This document shows, one piece after another, positions 27,276 to 37,834 of a stretch of DNA of 64,000 nucleotides. Made by a program: the position numbers and the translations under genes. The DNA lies in NCBI GenBank assembly GCA_030562195.1, contig CM060200.1, positions 31,473,023 to 31,537,022 on the forward strand. The letters run 5' to 3'. This stretch comes from Nipponacmea schrenckii. Its lineage: Eukaryota > Mollusca > Gastropoda > Lottiidae. Each line of letters opens with the position of its first letter. The first letter of the stretch is position 1. The notes under the pieces are model-generated. The model saw only the letters and a list, made by a program, of their open reading frames with translations. It ran no database searches and was not told the DNA's origin.

Positions 27276-27372
27276 GATATTTGGCATCACCGATAGGATA
27301 CCTACATAAGAATTACTATTACGGATTACTACTAGGATTTATGTAATCATTTTCTGGAAAACGCCGGTAAAC

Positions 27373-28110
27373 ATGGCAGAATCTACAGAATTGATTAAAC
27401 TTCTTTCTGAACAAAAAAAGGTTCAAAGAGAGTAAATGGAGATTCAAGCCAGACAACATAGAGAATAATAAATGGACACTTTAATGAAATTAGTTTCAAA
27501 ACCTAACGGTGAGCCAACTTCCTCTTAAACAACTCTTACAATATCTGTGTCACCATTTTTTTCTTTTGATCCAACAACTGAACTTAACCTGATTATTATT
27601 CACGATTCTGCACTTTTCTGGCAGCGAATGCAGTACCCGAAGGCCGAACTGCACAAGTGTTTTTGACCAACCAATCTACGATAGTCTACAAACAACTGTC
27701 TACCTTGGCTACTCAACTGGACCCACCTTAAGACATTCACACATTTCAAATGGATGAACTTGAGAACTTTATGAAAGAACAGTTTGATCCAAAACGTTGC
27801 ATTGTGCGTGAACGATTCAAATTCTTGAGTGATATGCAACGAAAACCAGGTGAAACAATTCAAGAATTGGCAGATCGTATACGTCAATACACATGTGATT
27901 TCCCATCTATAACGAATCCCCAGAACGAAGCACTACGATAACGATTCATATGTTCTGTTAACAATGAAGCGGTTCTTAAGGCTTTCTTCAAAATACGCGA
28001 CGATCAACTAGAACAACAAAATGAATCAACATAAGGGCCATCTAACACCTAAACCCACACACCAGGAGGTCAAATGCTACCGATGTGGAAACGGTCATAA
28101 AGCCCCAGAA
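27373..28110 (+). pseudogene. gag: Gypsy gag remnant
   Basis: A start at 27373 opens a frame with stops after about 20 codons. Readable gag-like sequence resumes at 27750-27941, with FDPKRCIVRERFKFL and the ELADRIRQYT segment that many Gypsy Gag proteins show in the second half of the capsid domain. A further stretch around 28070-28200 contains CYRCG, then FCEKKGHLEAVC, which looks like a damaged pair of CCHC zinc knuckles. At least three stops or frame changes separate these parts, so no functional Gag can be made. Confidence 0.65.
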
Positions 28111-28229
28111 AGTCCTTACAAAGACTCTAAATATCACTTTTGTGAGAAGAAAGGACACCTTGAAGCTGTTTGCAAGAAGAAACAATATCAATCGAAGCAC
28201 ACAGAAGCTCCAATGAAGAAAATAAGGAA

Positions 28230-28565
28230 ATTTGAGCTAATTAAAGCGATTCTGGGTGAAGTTTCAGATGATATACCCAAGATGGATATACCAATCACAA
28301 TTAAAGACCAAGAGTTTACCATGGAACTAGACGCAGCAACTTCGGGAAATTTGTCTCGTTGCCAATCTGGAAACAACTTGGAAAACCTAAACTAGCAGAG
28401 GTCACACATGAATATGAATCTGCCAGTCAACACAACATGCCAGTGGTGGGAACCTTCAACGCCGAAACAGTAGATCCAAAAACTGGGGAAATGAAAGCTC
28501 AGTTTCTTACATTGTTACAAAGATCCCCTGTCTCAACTTACTGGGACGTAATGCTATCCAGGCAC
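28230..28565 (+). pseudogene. pro: Gypsy aspartic protease remnant
   Basis: The frame at 28021-28395 reaches IPITIKDQEFTMELDAATSGN, where a retropepsin would have its D-T/S-G catalytic triplet. Here the sequence reads LDAATSG. A frame change follows at about 28350, and the frame at 28359-28568 carries on with a WKQLGKPKL segment typical of the region after the active site. The altered active site and the shift make this a remnant. Confidence 0.5.
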
Positions 28566-28729
28566 TAGAAATTTCAGTTGCCAATGCTCTGGGAATTAAA
28601 AGCATAAACAACCAAGATAAGAGTGCGAGTGTAAAAGTTCAACATTCGACCAGAATTATTCTGCCCTTCAACGAGATTGCCGCATCATCTGTGACAAATT
28701 TCCAGATCTATTTGATGAATTTGGATGCC

Positions 28730-29500
28730 TAAATGATTTAGAACTAGATGTAAAGTTCAAATCTGATGCGAAACCGGTTTTTCACAAGGCACGACCGGTT
28801 CCTTTTGCTCTTCGAGATGACCTAGTGAAATGTTATGAAGAAGGTATCGACAAAGGAGTCTGGAAGCCAGTCTAATTTTAACAGTTATGGAACACCAGTG
28901 GTACCAATAAGGGAAACAAGTTCTACAGGTACTCCAAAACCTAAGCTTCGAATTTGTGGTGACTACTCTGTTGGTGTTAATGATCAGTTAGAAGATCATC
29001 GTCATCCAATGCCACTCCCAGAGGAATTAATGCAGAAACTAGGAGTTGGATTTGGATATTCAAAGATTGACCTTGCTGATGCCTTCAACAAAATCATGTT
29101 GACTCCTGAGAGCCAAAAAAGGCTAGCCCTCAGCACTCACCGTGGAGTACTTCTTCAACAGCGACTACCATTTGGAATCAAGTCAGCACCTGGTTATTTT
29201 CAAGAAAAACCTTACCAAAGATATACCTTGAGTCTCAGTTTTCCAAGATGATATGCTTATCAGCGGACATAACGCCAAAGACCATCTAAGTACATGTAAT
29301 CTGAAGGGTCTACTAAAATGTCTAAATGACAATGGTCTAAGATGTCGTCATGAAAAATGCAAATTAGCTCAACCATCTGTAGAATATCTTGGACACACCT
29401 TATCAGGAGAGGGAATCTCAAAAGGATCAAAGGTTGAGGCAGTAATTAATATGCCACCTCCTACAGATGTGTCAATATGGAAATCATTCTTGGTACAGTT
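28730..29500 (+). pseudogene. pol: Gypsy reverse transcriptase remnant
   Basis: The recognisable order is FKSDAKPVFHKARPVPFALRD, then GTPVVPI, KLRICGDYSVGVN, FGYSKIDLADAFNKIML (motif A aspartate), LPFGIKSAPGYFQ (motif B) and, after a frame change at about 29215-29250, FQDDMLI in place of the usual YxDD. The connecting segment CKLAQPSVEYLGHTLSGEGI follows to 29500. Stops occur near 28873 and around 29250. The match to the Ty3/Gypsy RT pattern is clear, and the copy is inactive. Confidence 0.8.
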
Positions 29501-29629
29501 TTATGTAAAGTTCATACCAACCTGTCTAACACAGCAGAGCCACTTTACAAGCTAACCAAGAAAACTGCAACATGGCAGTGGAAAGAAGAAGAACAGACAA
29601 TCTGATCAAGTCCTAGTTCTCTTCGATCC

Positions 29630-30010
29630 TAACAAACCTGTTGGACTAGCTTGTGATGCATCGTATGATGGAATGGGGGCAGTTTTGTTTCATCGCTATC
29701 CAGACGGAAGCGAGCGCCCAATCGCCAATATGTCGAAGACACTTACATTTGCAGAGCGGAACTACAGCCAAATTCACAAAGAAGCATTGGCTATCTGATT
29801 CGGTTGAAGGAAATGCTATAAATTTCTATATGGAAGAAAATTTATACTGGTAACAGATCACAAGCCATTGACAGCACTATTTGGACCAAAGAAGGGAACA
29901 CAGCTAACAGACTAGGTCGACGGGCCCTATGGTTTAAACCAATTCGACTACAAAGATATCGGAATCATCCGATCATGCAAATGCAGATGCACTCAGTCGC
30001 TAGCCAATTG
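29630..30010 (+). pseudogene. pol: Gypsy RNase H remnant
   Basis: The translated pieces contain VGLACDASYDGMGAVLF (first catalytic aspartate region), IANMSKTLTFAERNYSQI and, further on, VTDHKPLTALFG. These are the standard landmarks of the Gypsy RNase H and connection. They fall in two or more frames with several stops. Confidence 0.7.
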
Positions 30011-30035
30011 GAGTTGATTATGATTTCGACAGGGG

Positions 30036-31010
30036 GTGGGGGGAGGTGGTGAAGATATGGATATGGTATGCGCTATCAAAGTTCTCCGCCCTCAAGTTGA
30101 ATCTGTGGAATGCAACATCCTCCGACAAGAGTCCAGAAAGGATCAAGTAACAGTGATGCGTTATGTACGTGAAGGATGGCCACCAAAGCCCACTGAGCAA
30201 AATGAGAACATTGAAAAGTTCAGAAAGCTATCAGATTCACTAAACGTCTGTCATGGATGCCTTCTACACGGTGTAAGAATTGTAAATACAGACAGCTTGC
30301 AACCAAAGATCCTGGAACTATTACATTTGGGACACTTTGGCATGGAACGGATGAAACAGTTAGCAAGAACTGCAGTCTACTGGCCTTGCATCGATGCTAC
30401 TATTGAAATGGCAAGTCGCCGTTGTGATTCATGTGGCCACCACCAAAATAAACCACAAAAGCCTCCGATAAACCAATGGATGCTTCCAGTAAAGCTTTAG
30501 AGTAGATTACACGTGGATCATGCTATCAACTTCATGGGTAAAGATTGGTTGGTGATTACAGATGCCTATTCAAAGTATCCTTGCATTCATGCTACTACAT
30601 TTACATCATCTAGAGCAACCCTAGATTTGCTAGAAGAAGATTTCGCTCTTTTTGGATATCAACATACGCTGGTGACTGATAATGCGACTACGTTTATTTC
30701 AGAAGAATTTCACAGTTCGTGCAAAGAACGTGGTATTACGCACTTGTCCGGAGCACCTTATCATCCAGCTACAAAAGGAGCAGCTGAACGTTTGGTACAA
30801 ACATTAAAGCAAGCAATGAAAAAGTTATCTCAACCACGAAAAAGAGCACTTCAAGAGTTTCTGATGCAGTACAGGAGAACACCAACATCAATTGGCTTGT
30901 TCCCAAGTGAACTCTTGATGCCCAGACAGATACGGACACGAATAGATACCCTACTGCCCTCGCCTACACACATAGCTCAGGCAAAGAATCCACAGGAGTA
31001 ACTAAGGTGA
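30036..31010 (+). pseudogene. pol: Gypsy integrase remnant
   Basis: A zinc-binding part (H and H in LLHLGHFGMERMK, C and C in CDSCGHH) lies at about 30310-30440. The frame stops at 30498-30500, and the catalytic core reopens at about 30513 with LHVDHAINF (first aspartate), LVTDNATTF (second aspartate) and GAAERLVQTLK (glutamate). The DDE residues are all present. The core runs to about 31000 without internal stops, making it the best preserved part of this element. Confidence 0.8.
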
Positions 31011-31225
31011 GAAAACAGTATAAAGTTGGAGACCCTGTATATGCGCTGTATTTTGGACCTCACCGTGACAAAGATCCTCAATGGGTTCCTGATATTATAA
31101 AGAAAGCTCTTAGTACCCGCTGTTTCAATGTTAAGGTCGTATAACCCAAGACGATCCCAGTGAAAGCGCAAACCAAAAGTGAAGATTTGTTGCTGACGTT
31201 TATAACATCAGTTTTGGTGGGGAGG

Positions 31226-31520
31226 TCTTATGGTATTGACCCAGATTATTTTAGAACTTTAGAGATTTTTTTCCAGAAGTTACTAAAGGCTTCTCAACTA
31301 ATATTATGATTCAATATGACCTGTTAAACAGTGTGAAACAATGTATCACTTCTGGATTGTTACAGTGGCTTCTTGATTGTTCTAGAAATATATGCTTACT
31401 GTATGTGCGATTTGTGTATTATACTTTGTGCTTAATAAATTATAGTTTTTCGTTGCACATTCATTATTCAATTAAATAAATCTACAGTTACTTTTTGATC
31501 TGTGTCTCTATTCTACAACA
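31226..31520 (+). repeat. right LTR of the Gypsy element
   Basis: It is 295 bp, starts TCTTATGG (second base changed from the expected TG) and ends CTACAACA. It is followed directly by the AGACT duplication. Confidence 0.85.
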
Positions 31521-33020
31521 AGACTGAACTTGGCAGTCAGAACTGACAGTTGAAAAGTAGTTTATTTGATCATTTATATTCATAAAAGGCTAAACCGCAA
31601 CTAGGTAGGCATAAACTAGGCGTAGATAAACGGGGTTTACAATACTAGCGAATGGGTCACGTGACTTGTTACAACTTCCAAGATGGTGTCAAATTATCCA
31701 AAGCGGATCGGCCAATAGCCAAGTCCACCTATGGACTTGAAAATACGCATGAAATCAATGGTATATAAAGCACAAAATCAAAACTACCATTTATTATACT
31801 TGAATTTATTTTAGTTATTGTTGATAAATCATGTTGAAGATCGAAAATACTATATCAAATTATTCTAATATTCAATTTAATTAATAAATAAATCAATTAT
31901 ATATTACAATAACTAATATTCCTTTTTTTGGAAGGTTATCGATACGTGCAAATTTAAACAAATGACCTGCTTTGACAGCCAATCAAATCTAAGTTGACCA
32001 AAAAATGGTAGATATGATTTGATATGTTCGATCTCCTTGCGGATCGGTCTAAAGTTTGCAATAAATAAATGTTACTAGGTGTTGACCTTAATGGACTTTA
32101 GTGTGGATATGCTGTTGTAATGGCCAGAGCCATCAACTCTAGACCCTCATTTGATTACTATTGTGCGCGAAGTTTGCATTTTAGACACACCACGCTTCGT
32201 GGATGAAAAGCTCATCAAACTCAACATTATTATTGTGTCAGACGTTCTCATACCATCAAACAGTAGTGTTTGAATAGAACTCATTGATTTGCATTCATTT
32301 TAGCATGTTTAACGATTTATATTTATTGTAATTTCATATTTATTGTTTGCAATAGTCAACTTTCTCGTTAAAAGTTGACAGCGGCAGCCATCTTGCCGAT
32401 TTCCGGATGTTACGTTATGTTTCTTCGCGCGTGCCTCCTTGACTTCCTTTCAATGACGTCAATTTTCACTCTCGTCAGTCCGTACCTTTTCGTTGGCCAG
32501 TAAAGACGTCTTACGCATTCTCTTGCGATTATGGTGAGAGAAACTGCCGAAACGTTAGCCACTTTGCCCATGCCTCTGAGAAATTAAATATATAGCCCCA
32601 TCCTGTCCCACCTTGCCTCTCAATTCACTCACCGTTAAACCTTGCCGATCTTCCGCCATTTCTCTTAGAAATGTCAGTTTGACATAGGCCTAGAATTGGT
32701 TTGTTACAATCGCAACACACTAACGTCCATGAAAACTTAGCATTACTTTTGGAATTAATATAGGCTAGTAAAGTTAAATCGCACCTTCTTGATTACGTTC
32801 ATTTAGACATAAATAGTAAGTCCACTTGAACGCTAGTGATAGTGTAAGATTTAAGATCTTTGCCTTGATTCTTTAATGTTGTGATTGTCAGAACATGGGA
32901 AAATTCACTCTTTCGTGTTTATGTTTATTGTTTATCTAGACGCAACCTATTAGGTCCATTTAGACAGTAATAGTACAATTGAAAGTGTTTTGAATAGTCC
33001 TGACAAATCATTAAAATAGC

Positions 33021-33165
33021 AACATTTCCATATCTCGTCGTAATAACGACATCGTTGTAATTGTAACATTTCCATATCTCGTCGTAATAACGACATCGTT
33101 GTAATTGAAACATTTTCATACCCCGTCGTAATAACGACGTTGTTGTAATTGTAACAACCCTTCGT
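33021..33165. repeat. 44-bp minisatellite
   Basis: About 3.3 units start at 33021, 33065 and 33109. Each contains the near-palindrome GTCGTAATAACGAC. The minus-strand frames at 32925-33245 are translations of this array. Confidence 0.85.
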
Positions 33166-34282
33166 AATAGTAACAAATCTTGAGTATTCCTTGACCACTT
33201 GATTAAGATTAAATTAATAAGCCTTATAGAATTTGCCCCTGACATAATTTATTGTATCATATCATTGATATTTATTGAAGTATTTTATTATTGTTAATAA
33301 ATTCATTTGTTATATTGAATAAATTGGTTATCTTTTATCAAAGTGCTAGGCTGACACGAACCCCACAGTAACGATAGAGTCACGCGTTACACTGTCCTAT
33401 GTGTAAAATGCGCAATTGGTTGATTTCGACGCGCAGTCTATACAGTATAGACAGAATTGCGATTGTTTTTGCCTTAGACCCAAGTAGACGGAAGGGTTAG
33501 TGTAGCTTAGCAAAACCCCTTTCGTCTACCATTTTGACTACCAGTACCCAGTCTATTTTTTCTATGTCTATGGTATTATCTCTTGACCGCTTCCACAGGA
33601 CACGGGGTACGTGGTTTCCATGCACAGTATTATTGCAGTGTTTCGAGCATTTGTCATGTGCCAGTTTGTTCACTGTATCCTGTTAACTCTTTTGGTCCCT
33701 GGCTCTTTCTTTGTGGATCCAAGTCATACATTATTCTCCTTCCCAGCTGGGTGGAGGAAGTGTAACAGTTACATTTTTAGTAGTTCTTATTTACTCTATT
33801 ATTCTCATTGGAATTTGTTCAAAAACGTTAAGTTCCCTCGGGGTTTGAAGACGATGACAATCAGTTGTTTTTTTTTATAAGATTTTGGAATACAAAGACG
33901 ACATTCATCCTAGAGGTATTATAATAGACCACCATACTCCTTGCGTAGTCCTTAACAAAATGGCAGGTTTACTAAGAAATTTAGTGTATTTTGAGATCAG
34001 TTTTCTGTTCAATTGGATTTATTTTTGCAGATTCTAAGATTGGGCTATTTGTGGTTTGGTTGTGTCAGGTTTGATTAATCGTTAAAACAATACTGAACTC
34101 AAGATGGCATTCTTGCTTTATGGGATTTAGTGAAAATCTCAAATTTGGTCTATACTCCTTTTCAAATTTTAATTACAATTTTTAGTGATTATTGATACTT
34201 TTTATAGCTTGTTCGCATAAATAGGGAACTTTTTAGAATGTGTCATGGTTTTGCCAACTTGCAAGGTTTACCTTGCCCTTAT

Positions 34283-34527
34283 GAATAATATGGAAGCCGA
34301 AAGCGGCCATTTGTTAACCGCGACCTGGCGCCCTCTGATTTCAAAGTCGCCAACTCGACAACTCGACAAGTCGCTGGATTTCAAAGTCGCCAAGTCGCTA
34401 ACTCGACAAGTCGCCAACTCGACAAGTCGCCAACTCGAAAACACGACAAAACAGCGCGAGTAGGCGAGTTGGCGACTTTGAGACATTGAAAAAAGAGGTT
34501 GGCCGCTATCGGCTTCCATAGAATAAT
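34283..34527. mobile_element. small foldback/MITE-like element with internal 9-16-bp repeats
   Basis: The ends are inverted copies of ATGGAAGCCGAAAGCGGCCA (34290 onward; complement ending 34519), flanked by GAATAAT on both sides (34283-34289 and 34521-34527). A second inverted pair, TCAAAGTCGCCAACTCG, lies inside (34341 and about 34463-34480). Between them is a run of CGACAAGTCGCCAACT units. The frames on either strand here are repeat translations. It sits immediately next to the right end of the TTAA element. Confidence 0.65.
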
Positions 34528-35482
34528 TTTTCAGCCAACATTTGTCCTGATATACGACCATAACCGCTATATATTTATATTTACGTTTTCAAGATATCCC
34601 ACTGCGACAAATTCCACGCTTTGCATGAACATTACATATTACGCGTTTTTGTCGCTGAAGTTGAGGTTATTGATTGAATGACCACTTGTTTTCATCGTTA
34701 TATAAATTTGTTCGCGGATAGTAGGAGATCGAGGTTTATTTTCAAAATGTTTACTATGCCTGATACTACTCAGGGTTAATTCTTAAGTGTCCCTCACTTT
34801 GTGTTTTGCAGTACTATGCCTATGAAAAAGTGAATTTTTTTATGGATGGTTTGCGGATAAGAAGGGCCAACATGTTGGCATGTCAAAAAGACACACGATT
34901 TATGTCAGTAGGTTGTGTCATAACCAAAGATTATTTTAGGGAATGGTGAAGGTAATTTACCATTGATAAACCCTGATTTCACTTCCTACCCCCCCCCCCC
35001 CATCTGCATTACTATGTAATTGCAATACATTGCAAGCATTTTATTCTCAGGCAACATGTATAGTAACAGTATTTGAGACATTTTAATTGAAGATTAATAT
35101 CACAAAGGCCTTCATTAGTCATTCCATTAGCTTTAAGATCAAGTGAAAAGACTGTTCGACAAATTTAGAAATTTAGTTACAAGAGCAATTTTACCATAAT
35201 GAATTCATTTTCCAAATTTTAGTTGGGTATATCTTAGCCAAAAACCATTTTTAATTTCGAAAACAAGAACTTTTTCATTATTTTGTAACTCTCCAATTCC
35301 TATCCTGTACTACCCGTAAAAAAAGTTTTAAATATGATGGCTTTGACAAAAATTTAATTGCCTCTCAATATAAATTAATCAATGGAAAGGTGTTCCTAAC
35401 CAAAGCGTAGATGGTTCGTGTAACCAAGTACCTACGTTTAACCGATGTATACGCTGTCTTAAACGCTACTTCAAATAAAAAA
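34528..35482. other. gene-free stretch
   Basis: A C-run is at 34989-35000 and nothing else is recognisable. It ends at the Helitron-like terminus at 35483. Confidence 0.35.
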
Positions 35483-36954
35483 CTAGAACTGTGAACAGTT
35501 CCGAGAGTGGAAAACAACCTCTATGGGTTAAAAAAATATACGCGAAGTTTTATTATGTAATATTGTTACACCACAGTTTAAATTTACTTGCATATTAATG
35601 AAAAAGTTTTTAAGGTTCCATCATAAAATTATTTAAGGTCAGAATTGTCAATAATATTTATTTTTGTGAATAAAACAAGAGGTTGAAATTTATCTACTAT
35701 ATCAAACATGGATAGATGTTGTAGCTTGCAATTCCACTAAATCTAACGTCTTTTATGACGTCACCGACTGGGAATCAACAGGAAGCTACTATTTATATCT
35801 GTGTAGATCCCAGCAGGGTTCTAAAAAAACAGAAGCTCTCATGTAAAAACCGGAAGTGGTAGAAAATTTTTTATGATGCGGTTTTAAAATGGTCATTGAA
35901 GGTCAAGGTCATTTGATATAGCCTTGTGAATTTTCAAAAAACTAAAACGGGTACCAAAAAAATTGTTGTCGATCATAATAGGCATGTGTGTGGATAGCTT
36001 AGGTCAAGAACATTCTACTTGAAAAAATTCAGGGTCATTGAAAGTCAATGTCATTTGATTTGGCCTTTTGAATTTTTCAAAAAAATTCAATCGGGCATTA
36101 AAAAAATTTAAATTTGAAAATCAAACTTCTGTTCTCAACAAGTTTTAGATAAAGTAACAAGGTTTCGAAAAACACCAAAATCGGACAAATCGGATAAAAA
36201 TTAGCGGACTTATTAAAATTTTGCTGAATGTTACCGTTCTGTGATGACACATAAAGTATCACTTCCGGTTTGGATTTTTTATTCTAAAGCTTAGGTCAAG
36301 AACATTCTACTTGAAAAAATTCAGGGTCATTGAAAGTCAATGTCATTTGATTTGGCCTTTTGAATTTTTCAAAAAAATTCAATCGGGCATTAAAAAAATT
36401 TAAATTTGAAAATCAAACTTCTGTTCTCAACAAGTTTTAGATAAAGTAACAAGGTTTCGAAAAACACCAAAATCGGACAAATCGGATAAAAATTAGCGGA
36501 CTTATTAAAATTTTGCTGAATGTTACCGTTCTGTGATGACACATAAAGTATCACTTCCGGTTTGGATTTTTTATTCTAAAGTGTTCTAATTATGCCTGAT
36601 AATATATATGTATAGCTTTTGTACTGATTTCCTACATACACCGGAAGCTGGGTGACCCAACGCGGTTCTAAAAAACCGGAAGTTCTCATGCACGAACCGG
36701 AAGTGGTAGAAATTTTTTTTATGATGTGGTTTTATTTCTATAGGCGACTTCTCTATATTCTGTAATTTTCAAAGCGATCGGATAATTAGCAACGAAGTTA
36801 TGCAATTATGCATATTATTATTGTGCAATTACTAACTACTGACGCGTAAAAATTTTATTTTTATATATTCATTTTCTATTCCAGTACGTATCTTATCGTA
36901 TTTTTCAAACCAAATTTCTATACCATTTTCGAGTTGGGCTAGGGAGCTTCCCGA
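35483..36954 (-). mobile_element. Helitron-like element with an internal 292-bp duplication
   Basis: On the minus strand the 3' end is a hairpin (AACTGT-TC-ACAGTT) followed directly by CTAG and T at 35483. The 5' end is TCGGGAAGCTCCCTAGCCCA at 36954, preceded by a T-run. Relatives are at 45457-46280 (plus orientation), 46570-49910 (minus, split by another transposon), 62173-62395 and 63609-64000. No protein is encoded. Confidence 0.5.
35996..36579. repeat. perfect-looking 292-bp tandem duplication
   Basis: The sequence from AGCTTAGGTCAAGAACATTC to TTGGATTTTTTATTCTAA (35996-36287) is repeated immediately at 36288-36579. I see no difference between the two units. Other copies of this sequence in the window have it once. 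Confidence 0.9.
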
Positions 36955-36979
36955 AAAAAAAAAGTCTAATGAAAACAAA

Positions 36980-37007
36980 GAGTGGCAAGTTTCTAATTTG
37001 CCACTCA
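36980..37007. repeat. 12-bp-stem palindrome GAGTGGCAA..TTGCCACTC
   Basis: It has GAGTGGCAAGTT and AATTTGCCACTC arms with a 3-base loop, one arm base changed. Related hairpins with changed but pairing arms are at 49987-50012 (GCGTG..CACGC) and 50520-50544. Each is next to CTTTGTTTTC-type sequence (or its complement). Confidence 0.6.
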
Positions 37008-37014
37008 AATAAAA

Positions 37015-37240
37015 CTAGAACTGTGAACAGCTCCGAGCGTGGCAACTATGCGTTATCCCATGGATTTCGAACATTTTGAAACTTCTAACCTGCTAGCTTT
37101 TAGAGAGAGAGCTTAAGAGAGCAAGGTTTTGATAGATACCAAAATTATACAAATCGGATAATAAATGACGGACTAATTACGTATTTCGACTTTGGCGAAA
37201 ACGTATTGTAATCGTTCGGATTATTTTATTTTTTTTTTCC
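37015..37240 (-). repeat. Helitron-like 3'-end fragment
   Basis: It begins with CTAG and the hairpin CTGTGAACAG at 37015-37030, followed by CTCCGAGCGTGGCAAC. The same end is at 45015. It is replaced near 37230 by another repeat in the opposite orientation. Confidence 0.45.
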
Positions 37241-37487
37241 GATTCTTGGACGAGTTTGCAGACAAACTGGTAAAAGGTACAGAAATTCTAAATCTACAGT
37301 TGATCTTAGAATGATTTCTATTGAAATTGAAGTTGAGGTTTTTGTGCTTTAGCAAGTTTATTTTCACTTCGATTTTGACCGGATTTTCAGATTTGAAAAC
37401 TTCAATGTATTTGTCAACTAACAATTATAGGTTTTATGCAATTAGGTTAAATATTTTACCCACGATTTGCAATTCAATATTCAAGGT
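37241..37487 (+). repeat. left half of the repeat copy interrupted by the Polinton
   Basis: It matches, in reverse complement, 61885-62160, including GACGAGTTTGCAGACAAACTGG near 37250 and CACGATTTGCAATTCAATAT near 37465. The match ends at AATATTCAAGG (about 37486), where the Polinton starts, and resumes at about 44464. Confidence 0.75.
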
Positions 37488-37834
37488 TAGTAGTATTAGA
37501 GTATTTAGATATCCGGCATCCCGCCATTTCGCTATGCTCCACTCCGGTCTACCGGATATCTAAATACTCTATGACTTCTTAGAATAAATAGACCAAAAAA
37601 ATGTCTTTTATAAACATTCACTCCCCTAAAACCTATTTTGGATCAGGAGACATTCAAAAATCTCTAACTAAACTTCCCGGTTTTCCATGGGCTAAATATA
37701 AAGGTGAGAAACATCTTCCAGGTCATAATTACACTGGTCCAGGAACTAGATTAGATTTACGACTAGATGAAAATGATAATCCAAAACCAGGTGAAGAACC
37801 TGTTAATAGAGTGGATGCTGCTGCACTTAAACAC
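37488..37834 (+). repeat. left terminal inverted repeat of the Polinton
   Basis: It shares TAGTAGTATTAGAG at the outer end with the right repeat and contains the palindrome at 37498-37570. It also includes the first 78 codons of the PLA2 gene. It differs from the right copy by few bases and one A in the run before the ATG. Confidence 0.9.
37498..37570. repeat. palindrome (19-bp arms) inside the left terminal repeat
   Basis: The arms AGAGTATTTAGATATCCGG (37498-37516) and its exact complement (37552-37570) flank a 35-base loop. The loop itself contains CATCCCGCC and GGTCTA segments. The same structure, inverted, is at 44376-44448. Confidence 0.95.

Larger units (their letters stand above)
26893..31525 (+). 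mobile_element. Gypsy-type (Ty3) LTR retrotransposon, degenerate, with 5-bp duplication
   Basis: The element runs 26898-31520. The left LTR is 26898-27275 and the right LTR 31226-31520; both begin T(G/C)TTATGGTATTG and end CAACA. The 5-bp duplication AGACT is at 26893-26897 and 31521-31525. A primer-binding candidate starting TGGCATCACCG lies at 27282, and a purine tract (GGTGGGGAGG) lies just before the right LTR. The gag - protease - reverse transcriptase - RNase H - integrase order is that of Gypsy elements. The many stops and shifts and the different LTR lengths show it has been dead for some time. Confidence 0.9.
26762..33580. mobile_element. hAT-like non-autonomous element inside the TTAA element
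   Basis: An 8-bp duplication, GTATTATC, is found at 26762-26769 and 33573-33580, and the same GTATTATC is present once at the corresponding place in the uninterrupted TTAA copy (about 19470). Just inside are imperfect inverted ends CACAGACATAG and, on the opposite strand, CATAGACATAG. An 8-bp duplication with CA..TG-type ends fits the hAT superfamily. Removing the Gypsy insertion leaves about 2.2 kb with no transposase. It contains a 44-bp minisatellite at 33021-33165. Confidence 0.6.
25906..34282. mobile_element. TTAA-type DNA transposon, second copy, split by nested insertions
   Basis: The left end, TTAA-GGGCAAGGTTAACGTC (25906 onward), and the right end, AGGTTTACCTTGCCC-TTAT (ending 34278/34282), match the ends of the copy at 17.4-20.2 kb. 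The internal sequence matches that copy from 25.9 to 26.77 kb and resumes at about 33.62 kb. The intervening 6.8 kb is a separate element (26770-33572). One base of the right TTAA has changed. There is also an internal deletion relative to copy 1 between about 26335 and 26565. Confidence 0.75.

Noticed and set aside
32925..33245. Two overlapping minus-strand frames of 82-106 codons
   Set aside because: They mainly translate the 44-bp minisatellite.
33583..33880. 60-89-codon plus-strand frames at the right part of the TTAA element
   Set aside because: The homologous stretch of the first TTAA copy (about 19.49-19.75 kb) does not keep the frame; this is non-coding transposon DNA.
34245..34561. 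Frames on both strands rich in arginine/serine/threonine
   Set aside because: They fall in the foldback element and its tandem core; both strands are open because of the repeat unit.
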